A stretch of DNA of 64,000 bases from a bacterium (GCA_019695305.1 JAIBAG010000006.1:1-64000); one strand, 5' to 3'. Shown: positions 8,384 to 17,018, numbered from the stretch's first letter. Numbers and translations are program-made. Notes: generated by a model from the sequence alone, not told the origin.

Positions 8384-8836
8384 TTACTTTCTAGGGGCTG
8401 GGGCCTTCTCCTCGGCTCCGTCACCCATCACCTGAATCATCACTTCGCGTCGGCCAATTTTATCGTCAAAGTCATATACCACAACTTCCTGCCAGGGACC
8501 TAAAAAAAGTTTTCCGTCTTTTATGGGAATACTCAATGTTTGCGGAAGAAGCAAGGCTCTTAAATGAGAAGACTCACGACCTGTTCCCGAACGTCTTTGA
8601 GGGCGCTCTCCCTCCTCATCACTCACAAAAGAACTAATTAGTTGCTTTAATGATTCTTGAATAAGCTTATCATTTTCAACAAGAATTATACTGGCAGCCG
8701 ATTTAGGCAAATATATGGTGAGTAAGCCATTTAAAACCTGAGACTCCCTCAAGGCGCGCTTGATATCATGGGATACAATAAACGAATCAATTTGAAGAGT
8801 TGTATTAAAATAGGCATTAAGTACAAAATTTTTCAT
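8384..8836 (-). CDS. YjbQ/UPF0047 family protein
   Basis: A 150-residue protein with the family C-terminal signature HLRALLLPQTLSIPIKDGKL followed by LGPWQEVVVYDFDD and the RREVMIQVMG end. Members have been described as secondary thiamine-phosphate synthases, but the physiological role is unsettled. The usual histidine in the PHTTAA-like segment is replaced (LPKSAASII), and the region 70-90 is more charged (EEGERPQRRSGTGRE) than usual, so activity may differ. First gene of the minus-strand phoH operon by position. Confidence 0.75.
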   Translation of the reverse strand: MKNFVLNAYFNTTLQIDSFIVSHDIKRALRESQVLNGLLTIYLPKSAASIILVENDKLIQESLKQLISSFVSDEEGERPQRRSGTGRESSHLRALLLPQTLSIPIKDGKLFLGPWQEVVVYDFDDKIGRREVMIQVMGDGAEEKAPAPRK

Positions 8837-8918
8837 CCGTTATAGAAGTGTAGCCAAAAAAGAGAGTAATATCAAGGAATAAACTTTATAAGTACTCGTT
8901 TTTACTAAATATTTTAAT

Positions 8919-8967
8919 GCAACTTTTTTGAGGTTTTTCGCACTTTTTGAGGACAGTTCTCCGATAA
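8919..8967 (+). promoter_or_regulatory. Candidate promoter-like motif (GCACTTTT, N12, TCCGATAA)
   Basis: Upstream of the transglycosylase gene, GCAACTTTTTT at 8919 and GCACTTTT at 8940 precede TCCGATAA at 8960-8967, ten bases before the ATG. The GCCGATAA-type element resembles the -10 box of flagellar sigma-28 promoters; near-identical arrangements stand at 11011-11037 and 45021-45046. The function is not established. Confidence 0.35.
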
Positions 8968-8977
8968 TAATGGTAGA

Positions 8978-9787
8978 ATGATGTATTACATGCGAACAAA
9001 CAACACGAATAAAACCGGCAACAAACACCAAGATTACCGTTCGTCGCGTACTAACACCACCTCATTTACCGATATTCTTAATCAAAAACAAGGAGTTACA
9101 CTACAAGCACCTCTATCGGAAGCGCCCAATAGTTTAATTGGCAGAGGAGCCAATTGGCAAAATGTATCAAAAGCTCCCCTCGCCCCTGAATTTCCCAATA
9201 CCCCTCAAGGACCAGAATCATTTGGGGACGATCGTACCGTTCCTAAAAACTACCGTAAAAATACAGTTTTTGCCAAACAGGGAAAAATCCTGGAAAGAGA
9301 TTTAATGCTTGATGGAGAAGTAACTGCCTCACGCCCTCAGAAATTGGAAAGCTATAAAGAGCTTATTGTTAAATACTCTAAAAAATACAATCTCGATCCC
9401 AATTTGGTGGCCGGGATGATGAAACAGGAATCTAATTTTAATCCCAAAGCAAGGTCACACGTAGGAGCCAAAGGTCTGATGCAGCTTATGCCCGGCACAG
9501 CTAAAATGATGGGGGTAAAAGATATTTATGACCCCGAACAAAATATTGCCGGAGGCACCAAATATTTGCGAGAAATGCTCGATCGTTTTGATGGCAATGT
9601 AACACTGGCCGTAGCCGCTTACAACTCAGGGCCTGGCAATGTAGAAAAATACGGCAACAAAGTACCGCCCTTTAGCGAAACACAAAATTACGTAAAATCC
9701 GTCGCGCGTCACTCCGAATCCATCCGCCTGGGTGGGTCGTTTGCCAATCTGGATACACCCACCAAACCCAAGTACCGCGTTACTTAA
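8978..9787 (+). CDS. Lytic transglycosylase (SLT domain)
   Basis: A 269-residue protein with a Ser/Asn/Pro-rich N-terminal half (to about residue 125) and a C-terminal SLT lysozyme-like domain. The catalytic glutamate is in MMKQESNFNPKARSHVGAKG, followed by GLMQLMPGTAKMMGV, NIAGGTKYLREML and AVAAYNSGPGNVEKY. It cleaves peptidoglycan with 1,6-anhydro ends. I see no clear signal peptide, which is odd for a periplasmic enzyme, and resembles flagellar or phage-type SLT proteins. The ATGs at 8978 and 8990 are both possible; neither has a strong RBS. It diverges from the phoH operon. Confidence 0.9.
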   Translation: MMYYMRTNNTNKTGNKHQDYRSSRTNTTSFTDILNQKQGVTLQAPLSEAPNSLIGRGANWQNVSKAPLAPEFPNTPQGPESFGDDRTVPKNYRKNTVFAKQGKILERDLMLDGEVTASRPQKLESYKELIVKYSKKYNLDPNLVAGMMKQESNFNPKARSHVGAKGLMQLMPGTAKMMGVKDIYDPEQNIAGGTKYLREMLDRFDGNVTLAVAAYNSGPGNVEKYGNKVPPFSETQNYVKSVARHSESIRLGGSFANLDTPTKPKYRVT

Positions 9788-9791
9788 TAGT

Positions 9792-10430
9792 TTAAGATAA
9801 TCCTGTTTTATTTTGATTAAGATAAGAAACCAAATCTTGGCGCATGGCAAGGTAGTTGTTTTTTTCTTCGTCCGATTTAAAGGCAGGTGCCACAAAGGTA
9901 ATACCTGTCATAAAAGTATCGGGATCTTCCTCGGGTTCGGCATATACCACCATACCATCGGTTTTAAACAGCACAGGGCCGTTTTTATGAGGAAGAGATA
10001 GTTCAAAATGGTAAACAGCATGCAGAGGCAATTTTTCATCGGCCACCAAGCGAACACCACCCTCCGAAATATTCACCAGAGAGGCCTCTACTCTTTTGCC
10101 ATCACACGATAAATAAATTGGAATAGGAACGTTTACACGAATACGTTCCGATTCACGGCGGTTAATAATGTTAAACGAGCTAAAATCGGCATTTAATTTA
10201 TACACTCCCGCTTTTTGGCCTGTAGCCTTAAAACGCACAATACCACGTCCATTGGCCGCCACAAAAAAACCACTGCGATCTTTACCGTTAATATCCGATT
10301 TGGGATCTACAACAAGAAAAGAGTGGTCTTCAATACCGGTTAGCATTAAAGCCTCGGTTAAGCCCTGGTCGTCTAAAAAAATATAGCGAGCTTTGGGATC
10401 TAAAATTTCTTTTAAGTTTGAAATAGTCAT
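9792..10430 (-). CDS. PilZ domain protein
   Basis: A 212-residue protein with a YcgR-like N-terminal part and a C-terminal PilZ domain whose c-di-GMP binding motifs are visible: RRESERIRVNVPI (RxxxR type) and the LVNISEGGVRL (D/N-x-S-x-x-G) motif. It probably senses cyclic-di-GMP. The ATG at 10430 (MTISNLKEIL) is chosen; the frame is open further upstream to 10496, but that part lies in a dispersed repeat between this gene and trmL and gives an unlikely N-terminus. No strong RBS is visible. Confidence 0.87.
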   Translation of the reverse strand: MTISNLKEILDPKARYIFLDDQGLTEALMLTGIEDHSFLVVDPKSDINGKDRSGFFVAANGRGIVRFKATGQKAGVYKLNADFSSFNIINRRESERIRVNVPIPIYLSCDGKRVEASLVNISEGGVRLVADEKLPLHAVYHFELSLPHKNGPVLFKTDGMVVYAEPEEDPDTFMTGITFVAPAFKSDEEKNNYLAMRQDLVSYLNQNKTGLS

Positions 10431-10437
10431 TTTTAGC

Positions 10438-10516
10438 CGATCGCTTATCGCAGATCGTTTATCGCAAAGAAAAACTGGATTTAATCTTGCGATCAACGAT
10501 AAGCGATCAGCGATTC
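10438..10516. repeat. Dispersed inverted repeat of GCGATAAGCGATC-type units
   Basis: The left arm (10438-10467) and the right arm (10488-10516) share ATCGCTTATCG and ATCG blocks in opposite orientation, so they can pair. The right arm supplies the last codons of trmL. A related copy with GCGATAAACGATCTACGATC lies at 63229-63258 upstream of the activase gene. Confidence 0.7.
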
Positions 10517-10960
10517 ACGAATTTGCCGCAAGGCTTCACCGGCTACCATGGCCACGCTGCTGGATAGATTAAAGCTACGGATAGGACCAGTCATGGGTAT
10601 AGTCAGTGTGTAGTCGGCGTTTTTTTCTAAAAGATCTTTGGAAAGCCCGGCAGTTTCGGGCCCAAACACTAAAAAATCATTTTCTTTAAAACTAACCGAA
10701 GTATACGGCCTTTTGGATTTTGTCGTCAAATAATAATAGCGTCCGGTAGGATATTGTTGTTGAAGAGCCTCAAAAGACTCATGATAGGTTAAGTTGACAT
10801 GCTCCCAATAATCGAGCCCTGCACGCTTTAAATAGCGATCGTCGGTAGAAAAACCCAAAGGTTTTACTAAATGAAGTTTAAGCGATAGCCCGGCACACAA
10901 ACGCGCAATGTTACCGGTGTTAGGCGGAATTTGGGGATTTACCAAAACAATATTAAGCAT
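10493..10960 (-). CDS. trmL: tRNA (cytidine/uridine-34 2'-O)-methyltransferase TrmL
   Basis: A 155-residue SPOUT (SpoU) methyltransferase. It begins MLNIVLVNPQIPPNTGNIAR as in E. coli TrmL, contains KRAGLDYWEHV, FGPETAGLS and the knot region IPMTGPIRSFNLSSSVAMVAG. It methylates the wobble base of tRNA-Leu species. The ATG at 10960 is chosen over the ATG at 10975 because it matches the family start exactly and has AGAAAG in front. Its final residues (ESLIAYR) come from a dispersed repeat, so the C-terminus has been rewritten by repeat insertion without loss of the core. Confidence 0.93.
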   Translation of the reverse strand: MLNIVLVNPQIPPNTGNIARLCAGLSLKLHLVKPLGFSTDDRYLKRAGLDYWEHVNLTYHESFEALQQQYPTGRYYYLTTKSKRPYTSVSFKENDFLVFGPETAGLSKDLLEKNADYTLTIPMTGPIRSFNLSSSVAMVAGEALRQIRESLIAYR

Positions 10961-11010
10961 GGAACTTTCTTGCATACAAAAGCCTTATTTTTAAAGCTTT
11001 ATTTAAAAAC

Positions 11011-11037
11011 GCAACTTTTTTATAAGCTTGCCGATAA
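11011..11037 (+). promoter_or_regulatory. Candidate sigma-28-like promoter (GCAACTTT, N11, GCCGATAA)
   Basis: GCAACTTT at 11011-11018 and GCCGATAA at 11030-11037 have the 11-base spacing of flagellar sigma-28 promoters; the -10 octamer is identical to the E. coli consensus, but the -35 part differs. It ends ten bases before the ATG of the small secreted protein, so a transcript would be nearly leaderless. Confidence 0.4.
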
Positions 11038-11047
11038 TACAAGTAAG

Positions 11048-11371
11048 ATGATTAAAAAGCTGCTCCTCATTACCTTTTTACTGCTGGCCTCAACAGCCGC
11101 CCAAGCTCATAGCTTGAGGGTGGTAAGCTTTGCCCCGTCTTTTTTCTATTTACCCTATTATTCTTCCTTTTATTATTCACCCTTTGTACGTCCGATCTAT
11201 TTTACCCGCTATCCTCAATCTTATGCGGCTCAACTTACCCCTGTTGGCGAGGCTTTAAGGGCTGAGTGGGAAAATTATGACCAAAAAACTGCGAAACAGG
11301 AAGAAATATCAACCCCCCAGGCAACTTTAGACGGTTCTGATGTTATCTTAAAAAAGATACAAACCTATTAA
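11048..11371 (+). CDS. Small secreted protein, aromatic-rich, unknown
   Basis: A 107-residue protein with a clear signal peptide (MIKKLLLITFLLLASTAAQA, cleavage before HSLRV). The mature N-terminus is strikingly aromatic (APSFFYLPYYSSFYYSPFV), followed by a charged tail (ENYDQKTAKQEE). The start is the ATG at 11048; the longer open frame has no signal and no RBS. It precedes the NdvB-like gene by 57 bases on the same strand, so it may belong to the same transcript. I do not recognise the family. Confidence 0.6.
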   Translation: MIKKLLLITFLLLASTAAQAHSLRVVSFAPSFFYLPYYSSFYYSPFVRPIYFTRYPQSYAAQLTPVGEALRAEWENYDQKTAKQEEISTPQATLDGSDVILKKIQTY

Positions 11372-11428
11372 GATTTAACCCTTGTTACCCATATCAAGCT
11401 CTGCTAGAAAGCCACAGCCCTTACGCTT

Positions 11429-14026
11429 ATGAGATCTTCTTCGATTGCGATTTTAACTACCACTGTTGTTATCAGCTTTCTACTGTGGGTATTTATCAAT
11501 AAACCTCACCACCCTGTAGAATCAAGCTACCCTATCAACAGTATTTCATTTAATCCGTATCAACGTTACGAATCGCCCTTTAACGGCACGGTTATTACTC
11601 CCGATCATTTAGAAAAAGACATTCAGCTCCTTAAAAATAAATCTAAAACTCTGCGTTTGTATAGCTCCACTTTTGGTATGGAAATTACCCCCCAGGTAGC
11701 CAAAAAATATAAACTGAGCGTGATTGGCTGCGCTTTTATTCAGTATAAATTGGTTGATAACCCCCAAAATGATATAGAAGTAGACGCAGCCATTGAAATG
11801 GCCCGTAATAACAGAAATGTAACTAAACTTATTATTGGTAACGAAACACAGCTGCACAAAACCGTACCACAAGAAGAATTGGTAACCTATTTGGAACGGG
11901 CTCGCAAAAAATTACGCACTCCAGTATCCACAGCCGAACCTTGGGATTTTTGGATTACTAACCCTGAATTTGCCGATAATGTAGATTTTATTGCTATACA
12001 CGTACTACCTTACTGGGCCGAAATTCCTATTAATGAGGCCGTAGATTATGTAGTAGGCAAATACCGTGCGGTAAAAAACATGTATCCGTACAAAGAAGTA
12101 TTTATTGCCGAAACAGGCTGGCCCAGCGATGGCCCTCAAAGAGGAGCGGCAGTTCCTTCTGTAACAAACCAGGCACAATTTGTTCGCGACTTTATTGAAC
12201 GCGCCGAAAAAGAAAAAATTCCCTACAATATCATTGAAGCATTTGATCAACCCTGGAAACAATCCACAGAAGGTAATGTGGGAGAACACTGGGGCATTAT
12301 GGATGCCGACCGTCATGACAAATTTCCTATCAAAGGTCCGGTATTAGAAGATCCAAATTGGAAATACTGGGCTTTTGCCTCTACTATTTTGGGACTACTG
12401 GCCTCTAGTCTTTTTGTTTTAAGACGCCACGATCTGCATTTAAAAGGACGTATTTTTTCGGTATTCATGTTTCAGCTGGCAGCGGCTCTGGCCACACAGC
12501 TAGCCCGAGAAGCCTCCGATCAATACATGTCACCCGGAGACATTATTTTTTGGATGATTGTCATTACAGCTCAAACCCTGCTTGCTATTATTTTACTGAC
12601 GGATGCGGTAGAAATTGCCGACGTGGTGGGTAATGCACCGCTTAAAAGGCGCTATCTCCCGGCAAATGCCGATTTACCTCCAGATGCCCCTTTTGTTTCT
12701 ATCCATTTAGCTTGCTGTAAAGAACCACCGTCGATGGTGATTGCTACTATTGATAGCTTAGCTAAACTGGAATACCCCAACTACGAAGTGATTGTGGTTG
12801 ATAACAATACTCCCGATGAAAACCTATGGAAGCCCGTAGAAGCACGCTGTAAAGAGCTTGGTAAGCGTTTTAGATTTTTTCATTTAGAAAAATGGCCAGG
12901 CTTTAAAGCGGGAGCCCTTAATTTTGCATTAAAACAAACCGACCCACGTGCACAAGTTGTAGGTGTGGTAGACGCCGATTATGTAGTGGCCTCTAATTGG
13001 CTAAAAGCCACTCTTCCCTATTTTATTGCCGATAAAGATATTGCTTTAGTGCAAGCCCCGCAAGAACATCGTGAATGGAGTGATAATTTATTCACGCGTA
13101 TGGAAAACGATGAGTACACCGGCTTTTTTAGAATTGGCATGGTTCAGCGTAACGAACACAATGCTATTATCCAGCACGGCACCATGACACTCATCGACAG
13201 AGCTACATTAGTAAAGCTAAATGGCTGGGCCGAATGGTGCATTTGTGAAGATGCCGAACTGGGTTTACGTATCTTAAATGAAAAGAAAAAATCGGTTTAT
13301 CTCGATCACGCTTTTGGCCATGGACTTGTGCCCGATAGTTACGAAGCCTATGCCAAGCAACGTTTTAGATGGGCTTATGGGGCCATGCGTATTTTGCGAC
13401 ATCATTGGAAAACCATGTTTGGTTTAGAAGGTAATTTAAATCCGGCACAACGCTATCAGTTTGTTAAAGGCTGGCTTCCCTGGATTGGTGATTCGCTCCA
13501 CCTGCTCTTTACCTTTACAGGCTTGTTGTGGAGCGGCATGCTTATTTTTGATCCGCTTAAAACAGAATTTCCTGAGCCTATCTTTATTTATCCCGCGCTG
13601 GCACTGGTTGTATTACGTATTTTAGGTACTTTATGGACCTACACGGCTCGTGTAAAAATTGGCAAAAGAAGAACACTGATGGCCATGATAGCCGGAGGCG
13701 CTCTTACTCACCGTATTGCACGCGCTGTGATGCAGGGTTTAATTACCAACTCACAACCTTTCTATCGCACACCTAAAATGGATAAAGATGCCCCCATTCT
13801 TAAAAACCTGTTATCGGTACGCGAGGAAATTTTCTTTACTACTCTTTTATATGCATCGGCCTTTGGTGTTTATCGTGTTTTTGGAACCGTTAATTTTTCG
13901 GCCATTATTTGGATTGTTGCACTCATCATTCAAAGCTTTCCCTATTTAGCAGCCATTACGGCCGCTTTAGTAAGTGGTGCTTCTAGCCTAAAGCGCAAAA
14001 TGGAAATAAAGCAAAAAGCCGCATGA
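11429..14026 (+). CDS. NdvB-like glucan synthase: GH17 domain fused to GT2 glycosyltransferase
   Basis: An 865-residue inner-membrane protein. After an N-terminal transmembrane anchor, residues about 40-300 form a GH17 (beta-1,3-glucanase or transglycosylase) domain with likely catalytic glutamates E139 (IIGNETQL) and E228 (IAETGWPSDG). Two to three membrane helices (about 315-390) lead to a GT2 processive transferase with VVDNN, the DAD motif (D515, D517), the ED pair (E607, D608, in CEDAELGLR) and QRFRWAYG at 644, then further membrane helices. This order is that of NdvB-type proteins of Pseudomonas and Bradyrhizobium, which make periplasmic beta-1,3-linked (cyclic) glucans while the GH17 domain remodels chains. 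The product is inferred. No strong RBS is seen. Confidence 0.85.
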   Translation: MRSSSIAILTTTVVISFLLWVFINKPHHPVESSYPINSISFNPYQRYESPFNGTVITPDHLEKDIQLLKNKSKTLRLYSSTFGMEITPQVAKKYKLSVIGCAFIQYKLVDNPQNDIEVDAAIEMARNNRNVTKLIIGNETQLHKTVPQEELVTYLERARKKLRTPVSTAEPWDFWITNPEFADNVDFIAIHVLPYWAEIPINEAVDYVVGKYRAVKNMYPYKEVFIAETGWPSDGPQRGAAVPSVTNQAQFVRDFIERAEKEKIPYNIIEAFDQPWKQSTEGNVGEHWGIMDADRHDKFPIKGPVLEDPNWKYWAFASTILGLLASSLFVLRRHDLHLKGRIFSVFMFQLAAALATQLAREASDQYMSPGDIIFWMIVITAQTLLAIILLTDAVEIADVVGNAPLKRRYLPANADLPPDAPFVSIHLACCKEPPSMVIATIDSLAKLEYPNYEVIVVDNNTPDENLWKPVEARCKELGKRFRFFHLEKWPGFKAGALNFALKQTDPRAQVVGVVDADYVVASNWLKATLPYFIADKDIALVQAPQEHREWSDNLFTRMENDEYTGFFRIGMVQRNEHNAIIQHGTMTLIDRATLVKLNGWAEWCICEDAELGLRILNEKKKSVYLDHAFGHGLVPDSYEAYAKQRFRWAYGAMRILRHHWKTMFGLEGNLNPAQRYQFVKGWLPWIGDSLHLLFTFTGLLWSGMLIFDPLKTEFPEPIFIYPALALVVLRILGTLWTYTARVKIGKRRTLMAMIAGGALTHRIARAVMQGLITNSQPFYRTPKMDKDAPILKNLLSVREEIFFTTLLYASAFGVYRVFGTVNFSAIIWIVALIIQSFPYLAAITAALVSGASSLKRKMEIKQKAA

Positions 14027-14991
14027 TTGAATCTCCTTTAGAACCTCGAAGTCGCAATAGCGCTGCCACTCGCTTTGACCCTCCCGTAAAACGCTATCAG
14101 TGGTTTCCGCAAAGCGACATGAGCTTTGACGAATTCAAAAAAATCTTTTGTGACAAATTAAAACTGGCTACCGAAAAATTTGATAACATGATCACCCACG
14201 GCGGGATTTATGTAGAAACCAACCGCATTTTAAAAGAAACGATTCCCGAAAAAGTTTTTAAGAATGTGGCCATTACGCTGTATCGTTTTTTAAGTGAGCC
14301 GGAGGATATTCCCCTCAATGACAAGCACATCCTTTATAACAACCAAGGTTTAGTGGCCGTGAATAAGCCCGCATGGCTCCCTACCCAAGGAACACGCGTG
14401 AGCCTTTTGTACACACTCGAAAATAAGTTAAGAGAATTTTTAAAACGCCCCAAGCTTACGGCCCTGCATAGACTTGATCGCCAAACCAGTGGTGTGGTTT
14501 TATTCAGTGACGATGAGAAACGTATTGCCTGGGTGATGAAACAATTTGAAAACAATAGCATCCACAAACAGTATCACGCCTGGATTGAGAAAAAGCCGGA
14601 GCAAGATACATGGGAAACAACAGGCTACATGGTGCGTGATTTCTCGAGACTCCCCAAAATTTATTTTAAACTAGCCGCCGAGAAAAAGGACGACAAATCG
14701 CGTTTTAGCCACACACGCTTTAGCTACAAAGGCGAAAAAGATAAGCTCCATTTAATTGAAGCTTCCCCCATTACCGGACGTACACACCAGATACGGGTGC
14801 ATTTAAAACATCTGGGATTTCCTATTGTGGGTGATGATTTATACGAGGGAAATACAAGCATTGCCCCCAGAACTCAGCTGCATGCGTTAAGCTTAACGCT
14901 CCCTGGTTTAGAATCGAAAAAAACGATGATTCTTACTGCTCCTATCCCCGAGGATTTTATAACATTTCAAAAATCAAACTATCTTGTATAA
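14023..14991 (+). CDS. RluA-family RNA pseudouridine synthase
   Basis: A 322-residue enzyme isomerising uridine in rRNA or tRNA. An S4-like segment (about residues 45-65, KFDNMITHGGIYVETNRI) precedes the catalytic domain with HRLDRQTSGVVLF (catalytic D152), GRTHQIRVHLKHLGFPIVGD and LHALSL. The ATG overlaps the stop of the preceding glycosyltransferase gene as ATGA, so the two are co-translated, although no functional link is evident. The RNA target cannot be assigned between RluA, RluC and RluD types. Confidence 0.9.
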   Translation: MIESPLEPRSRNSAATRFDPPVKRYQWFPQSDMSFDEFKKIFCDKLKLATEKFDNMITHGGIYVETNRILKETIPEKVFKNVAITLYRFLSEPEDIPLNDKHILYNNQGLVAVNKPAWLPTQGTRVSLLYTLENKLREFLKRPKLTALHRLDRQTSGVVLFSDDEKRIAWVMKQFENNSIHKQYHAWIEKKPEQDTWETTGYMVRDFSRLPKIYFKLAAEKKDDKSRFSHTRFSYKGEKDKLHLIEASPITGRTHQIRVHLKHLGFPIVGDDLYEGNTSIAPRTQLHALSLTLPGLESKKTMILTAPIPEDFITFQKSNYLV

Positions 14992-15031
14992 ATCCTTCAT
15001 ATAAATTAAAAAATTATCTATACTCTCCATC

Positions 15032-16324
15032 ATGTCTCTTGCGGCTTACAAACAAAAAATTAAAACTCTCTCCGAGCGGATCATAGAAGCTCAAAAACCT
15101 ATTCGTATATTGGATGCCATTAAATGGGAGCCCTGGGTTGAAGCCGAAATTAAAAAGTGGAAATTTAAAAGTTTTCCTCATTTAAGTCCCGCTGATTATG
15201 CTAAAATCAAATTAGGATATAATCCGGCTCACAAAAAAGAGGAGTTTGTAGAAATTGCAGCTCAAATTGTTAGAAGCCTTGGGGCAAAAGATCCCGTTGG
15301 CCGCTTACTTCTTTCGATGACCGAACAATATATCGACGTGATACACATGGTGGAATCACGCGGAACTAAAAAGTTTTGGGAATATTCCAAAAAACTCTAC
15401 GGTTCCCCCAAAGACCACTTTTACGACAAGAATAAATCAACCCTCGATTTGGGTTTTATGCTCAATAATATTTTGGGGAAAATCCATGACTGCACCCCTG
15501 GCCCCGAGCAAATAGAAGATATTTCAGCGGGAAGAGCCGTCAACATATTAAATAAGCGTTTTAAAGATTATTTTCACGGGCTACCGGTAAAAGCACTTAT
15601 TTCGGATGGTATTATTGCTGATGCCGCAGCTGGCAGTGACAAAGTAAAAATAAAGCGGGGTGCTACATTTTCTAAACGAGATATTGATATTTTAGAAGTT
15701 CACGAGGGCTGGGTTCATTTAGGAACAACATTAAATGGAAAAAGTCAGAGCGTTGCCAAATGGCTGAGTAAGGGTCCTCCTCGCTGCACTACCACTCAAG
15801 AGGGGCTGGCTGTTATCATGGAAATTTTTTCGTTTCATACTTATCCTAAGCGCGCACAAACAATCAACAACCGCATTTTAGGCATTAACATGGCAGAAGA
15901 TGGTGCCAATATTTTAGATGTAATCCGTTTTTTTAGAGACCAGGGTTATGACGAAAATGAATGTCTTACCATGGCTAAACGTGTTTTTCGGGGAGGTCCA
16001 TTGGAAGGCGGAGCCCCTTTTACAAAAGATATTGTTTATTGCCGTGGCTTTGTAGAAAACTATAACTTCATGCGTGCGGCTATTCGCCTTGGAAAACCTC
16101 ATCTCATTCCTTTTTTATTTGTGGGAAAAGTGAATGTTCAGGACATCCCCCTCTTATACCGCCTGCATCAGGAAGGTATTGTTGATGCACCCAAAATTCT
16201 CCCCCCACAATTTCGCGATTTAAATGGAGTGGCCGTATGGATGGCTTTTTCTAGTTTTCTTAATCAGATTGATATGAACTTAATTCAGAAACACTACGAT
16301 GATTTGTTTAAGAAGTATCTTTAA
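15032..16324 (+). CDS. QEGLA-motif metalloprotease-like protein (DUF1704 / MATCAP-like)
   Basis: A 430-residue protein of the family named flavohemoglobin expression-modulating QEGLA motif protein. It has the HEGWVH motif (H224, E225, H229), which is the HEXXXH zinc site of MATCAP-type carboxypeptidases, and TTQEGLA with Q256 and E257. The eukaryotic relatives remove C-terminal tyrosine from tubulin; the bacterial substrate is unknown. The rest is mostly helical. It is preceded by 40 bases of AT-rich sequence and followed directly by a palindromic repeat. It stands alone without an evident partner gene. Confidence 0.8.
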   Translation: MSLAAYKQKIKTLSERIIEAQKPIRILDAIKWEPWVEAEIKKWKFKSFPHLSPADYAKIKLGYNPAHKKEEFVEIAAQIVRSLGAKDPVGRLLLSMTEQYIDVIHMVESRGTKKFWEYSKKLYGSPKDHFYDKNKSTLDLGFMLNNILGKIHDCTPGPEQIEDISAGRAVNILNKRFKDYFHGLPVKALISDGIIADAAAGSDKVKIKRGATFSKRDIDILEVHEGWVHLGTTLNGKSQSVAKWLSKGPPRCTTTQEGLAVIMEIFSFHTYPKRAQTINNRILGINMAEDGANILDVIRFFRDQGYDENECLTMAKRVFRGGPLEGGAPFTKDIVYCRGFVENYNFMRAAIRLGKPHLIPFLFVGKVNVQDIPLLYRLHQEGIVDAPKILPPQFRDLNGVAVWMAFSSFLNQIDMNLIQKHYDDLFKKYL

Positions 16325-16437
16325 GAGTAACCCCCTCCTGAGCCTCCCCCTTACTTTAAGGGGGAGGGACATCTGCACAATTTTGTAAGCAAGTCCTCCT
16401 CCCTTAAGGTAAGGGAGAAAACAGAGGTGGGTTACTC
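16325..16437. repeat. Palindromic dispersed repeat, copy 1 (GAGTAACCC ... GGGTTACTC)
   Basis: A 113-bp element bounded by the exact inverted repeat GAGTAACCC / GGGTTACTC, with internal hairpin CTCCCCCTTACTTTAAGGGG and GTCCTCCTCCCTTAA. It begins immediately after the stop codon of the QEGLA gene and ends six bases before the stop of the convergent deaminase gene. A clear relative is at 48418-48533. Confidence 0.8.
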
Positions 16438-16443
16438 TTTGTC

Positions 16444-16920
16444 TTAATATGGCTGATAAAACGCACTCCTCGTCCACACTTTAAACAACTCCACAGCTTC
16501 TTTCCGCAAAACTCCACTCTTAATTTTCATCTTGGCTTTCCCTAATTTATTAAGAGTACGATTCGACACACTCAGCTCGTTAAAACCCGCCCGTGCCGCA
16601 TCGGCAATAGTTGCTCCATAAACAATTGTGCCAATCCGTGCCCAATGAATGGCCGCAAAACACATGGGACAAGGTTCGGTTGTGGAATAAATTATGCAAT
16701 CCGATAAATCGATTGTTTTGAGCTTCTTACAGGCTAAACGAATAGCAGTGACCTCAGCATGAGCTGTGGCATCGCCGTTTTTCCACACATGATTATGAGT
16801 GGCCACAATAATTTTTCCGTTTTTGACAATGACCGCTCCAAAGGGCGATTGTCCCTTTTTAAAACCAGTTTTAGCGGCAAAAATTGCCTTTTTCATATAT
16901 TTTTTGTCTAGTGAGCTCAT
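16444..16920 (-). CDS. CMP/dCMP-type nucleoside deaminase, guanine deaminase-like
   Basis: A 158-residue zinc deaminase with HAEV (H54, E56) and PCPMC (C84, C87). The context TAHAEVTAIRLACKKL, SDCIIYSTTEPCPMCFAAIHWARI and the C-terminal FKVWTR segment resemble Bacillus guanine deaminase GuaD more than tRNA adenosine deaminase TadA, whose longer form carries different loops. Guanine to xanthine conversion is thus likely but not certain. ATG at 16920, no clear RBS. It diverges from the bufferin operon, sharing a 124-bp intergenic region. Confidence 0.8.
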   Translation of the reverse strand: MSSLDKKYMKKAIFAAKTGFKKGQSPFGAVIVKNGKIIVATHNHVWKNGDATAHAEVTAIRLACKKLKTIDLSDCIIYSTTEPCPMCFAAIHWARIGTIVYGATIADAARAGFNELSVSNRTLNKLGKAKMKIKSGVLRKEAVELFKVWTRSAFYQPY

Positions 16921-16987
16921 AAAAATTATAAACTTAGTTAAAATTAACTTGTCGCCATAAAATAACTTCTATACCTTCCTTCTATCA

Positions 16988-17018
16988 CGAAACTTCTGTG
17001 GATTCACCACAAAGTTCG
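16988..17018 (+). promoter_or_regulatory. Stem-loop in the bufA leader
   Basis: CGAA-CTT-TGTGG pairs with CCACA-AAG-TTCG (two single-base bulges) around a five-base loop, 26 bases upstream of the bufA ATG and just before its AGAGGA ribosome-binding site (17031-17036). It may be an mRNA-stabilising or regulatory leader structure. A weak TTGTCG / TATACC pair with 15-bp spacing lies upstream (16949-16975). Confidence 0.4.

Noticed and set aside
8978-9787. Flagellar or prophage origin of the transglycosylase
   Set aside because: Sigma-28-like box and lack of signal peptide hint at it, but no flagellar or phage genes are adjacent.
16444-16920. tRNA adenosine deaminase TadA
   Set aside because: The zinc motifs fit both, but the flanking segments and C-terminus resemble guanine deaminase more; left as guanine deaminase-like.
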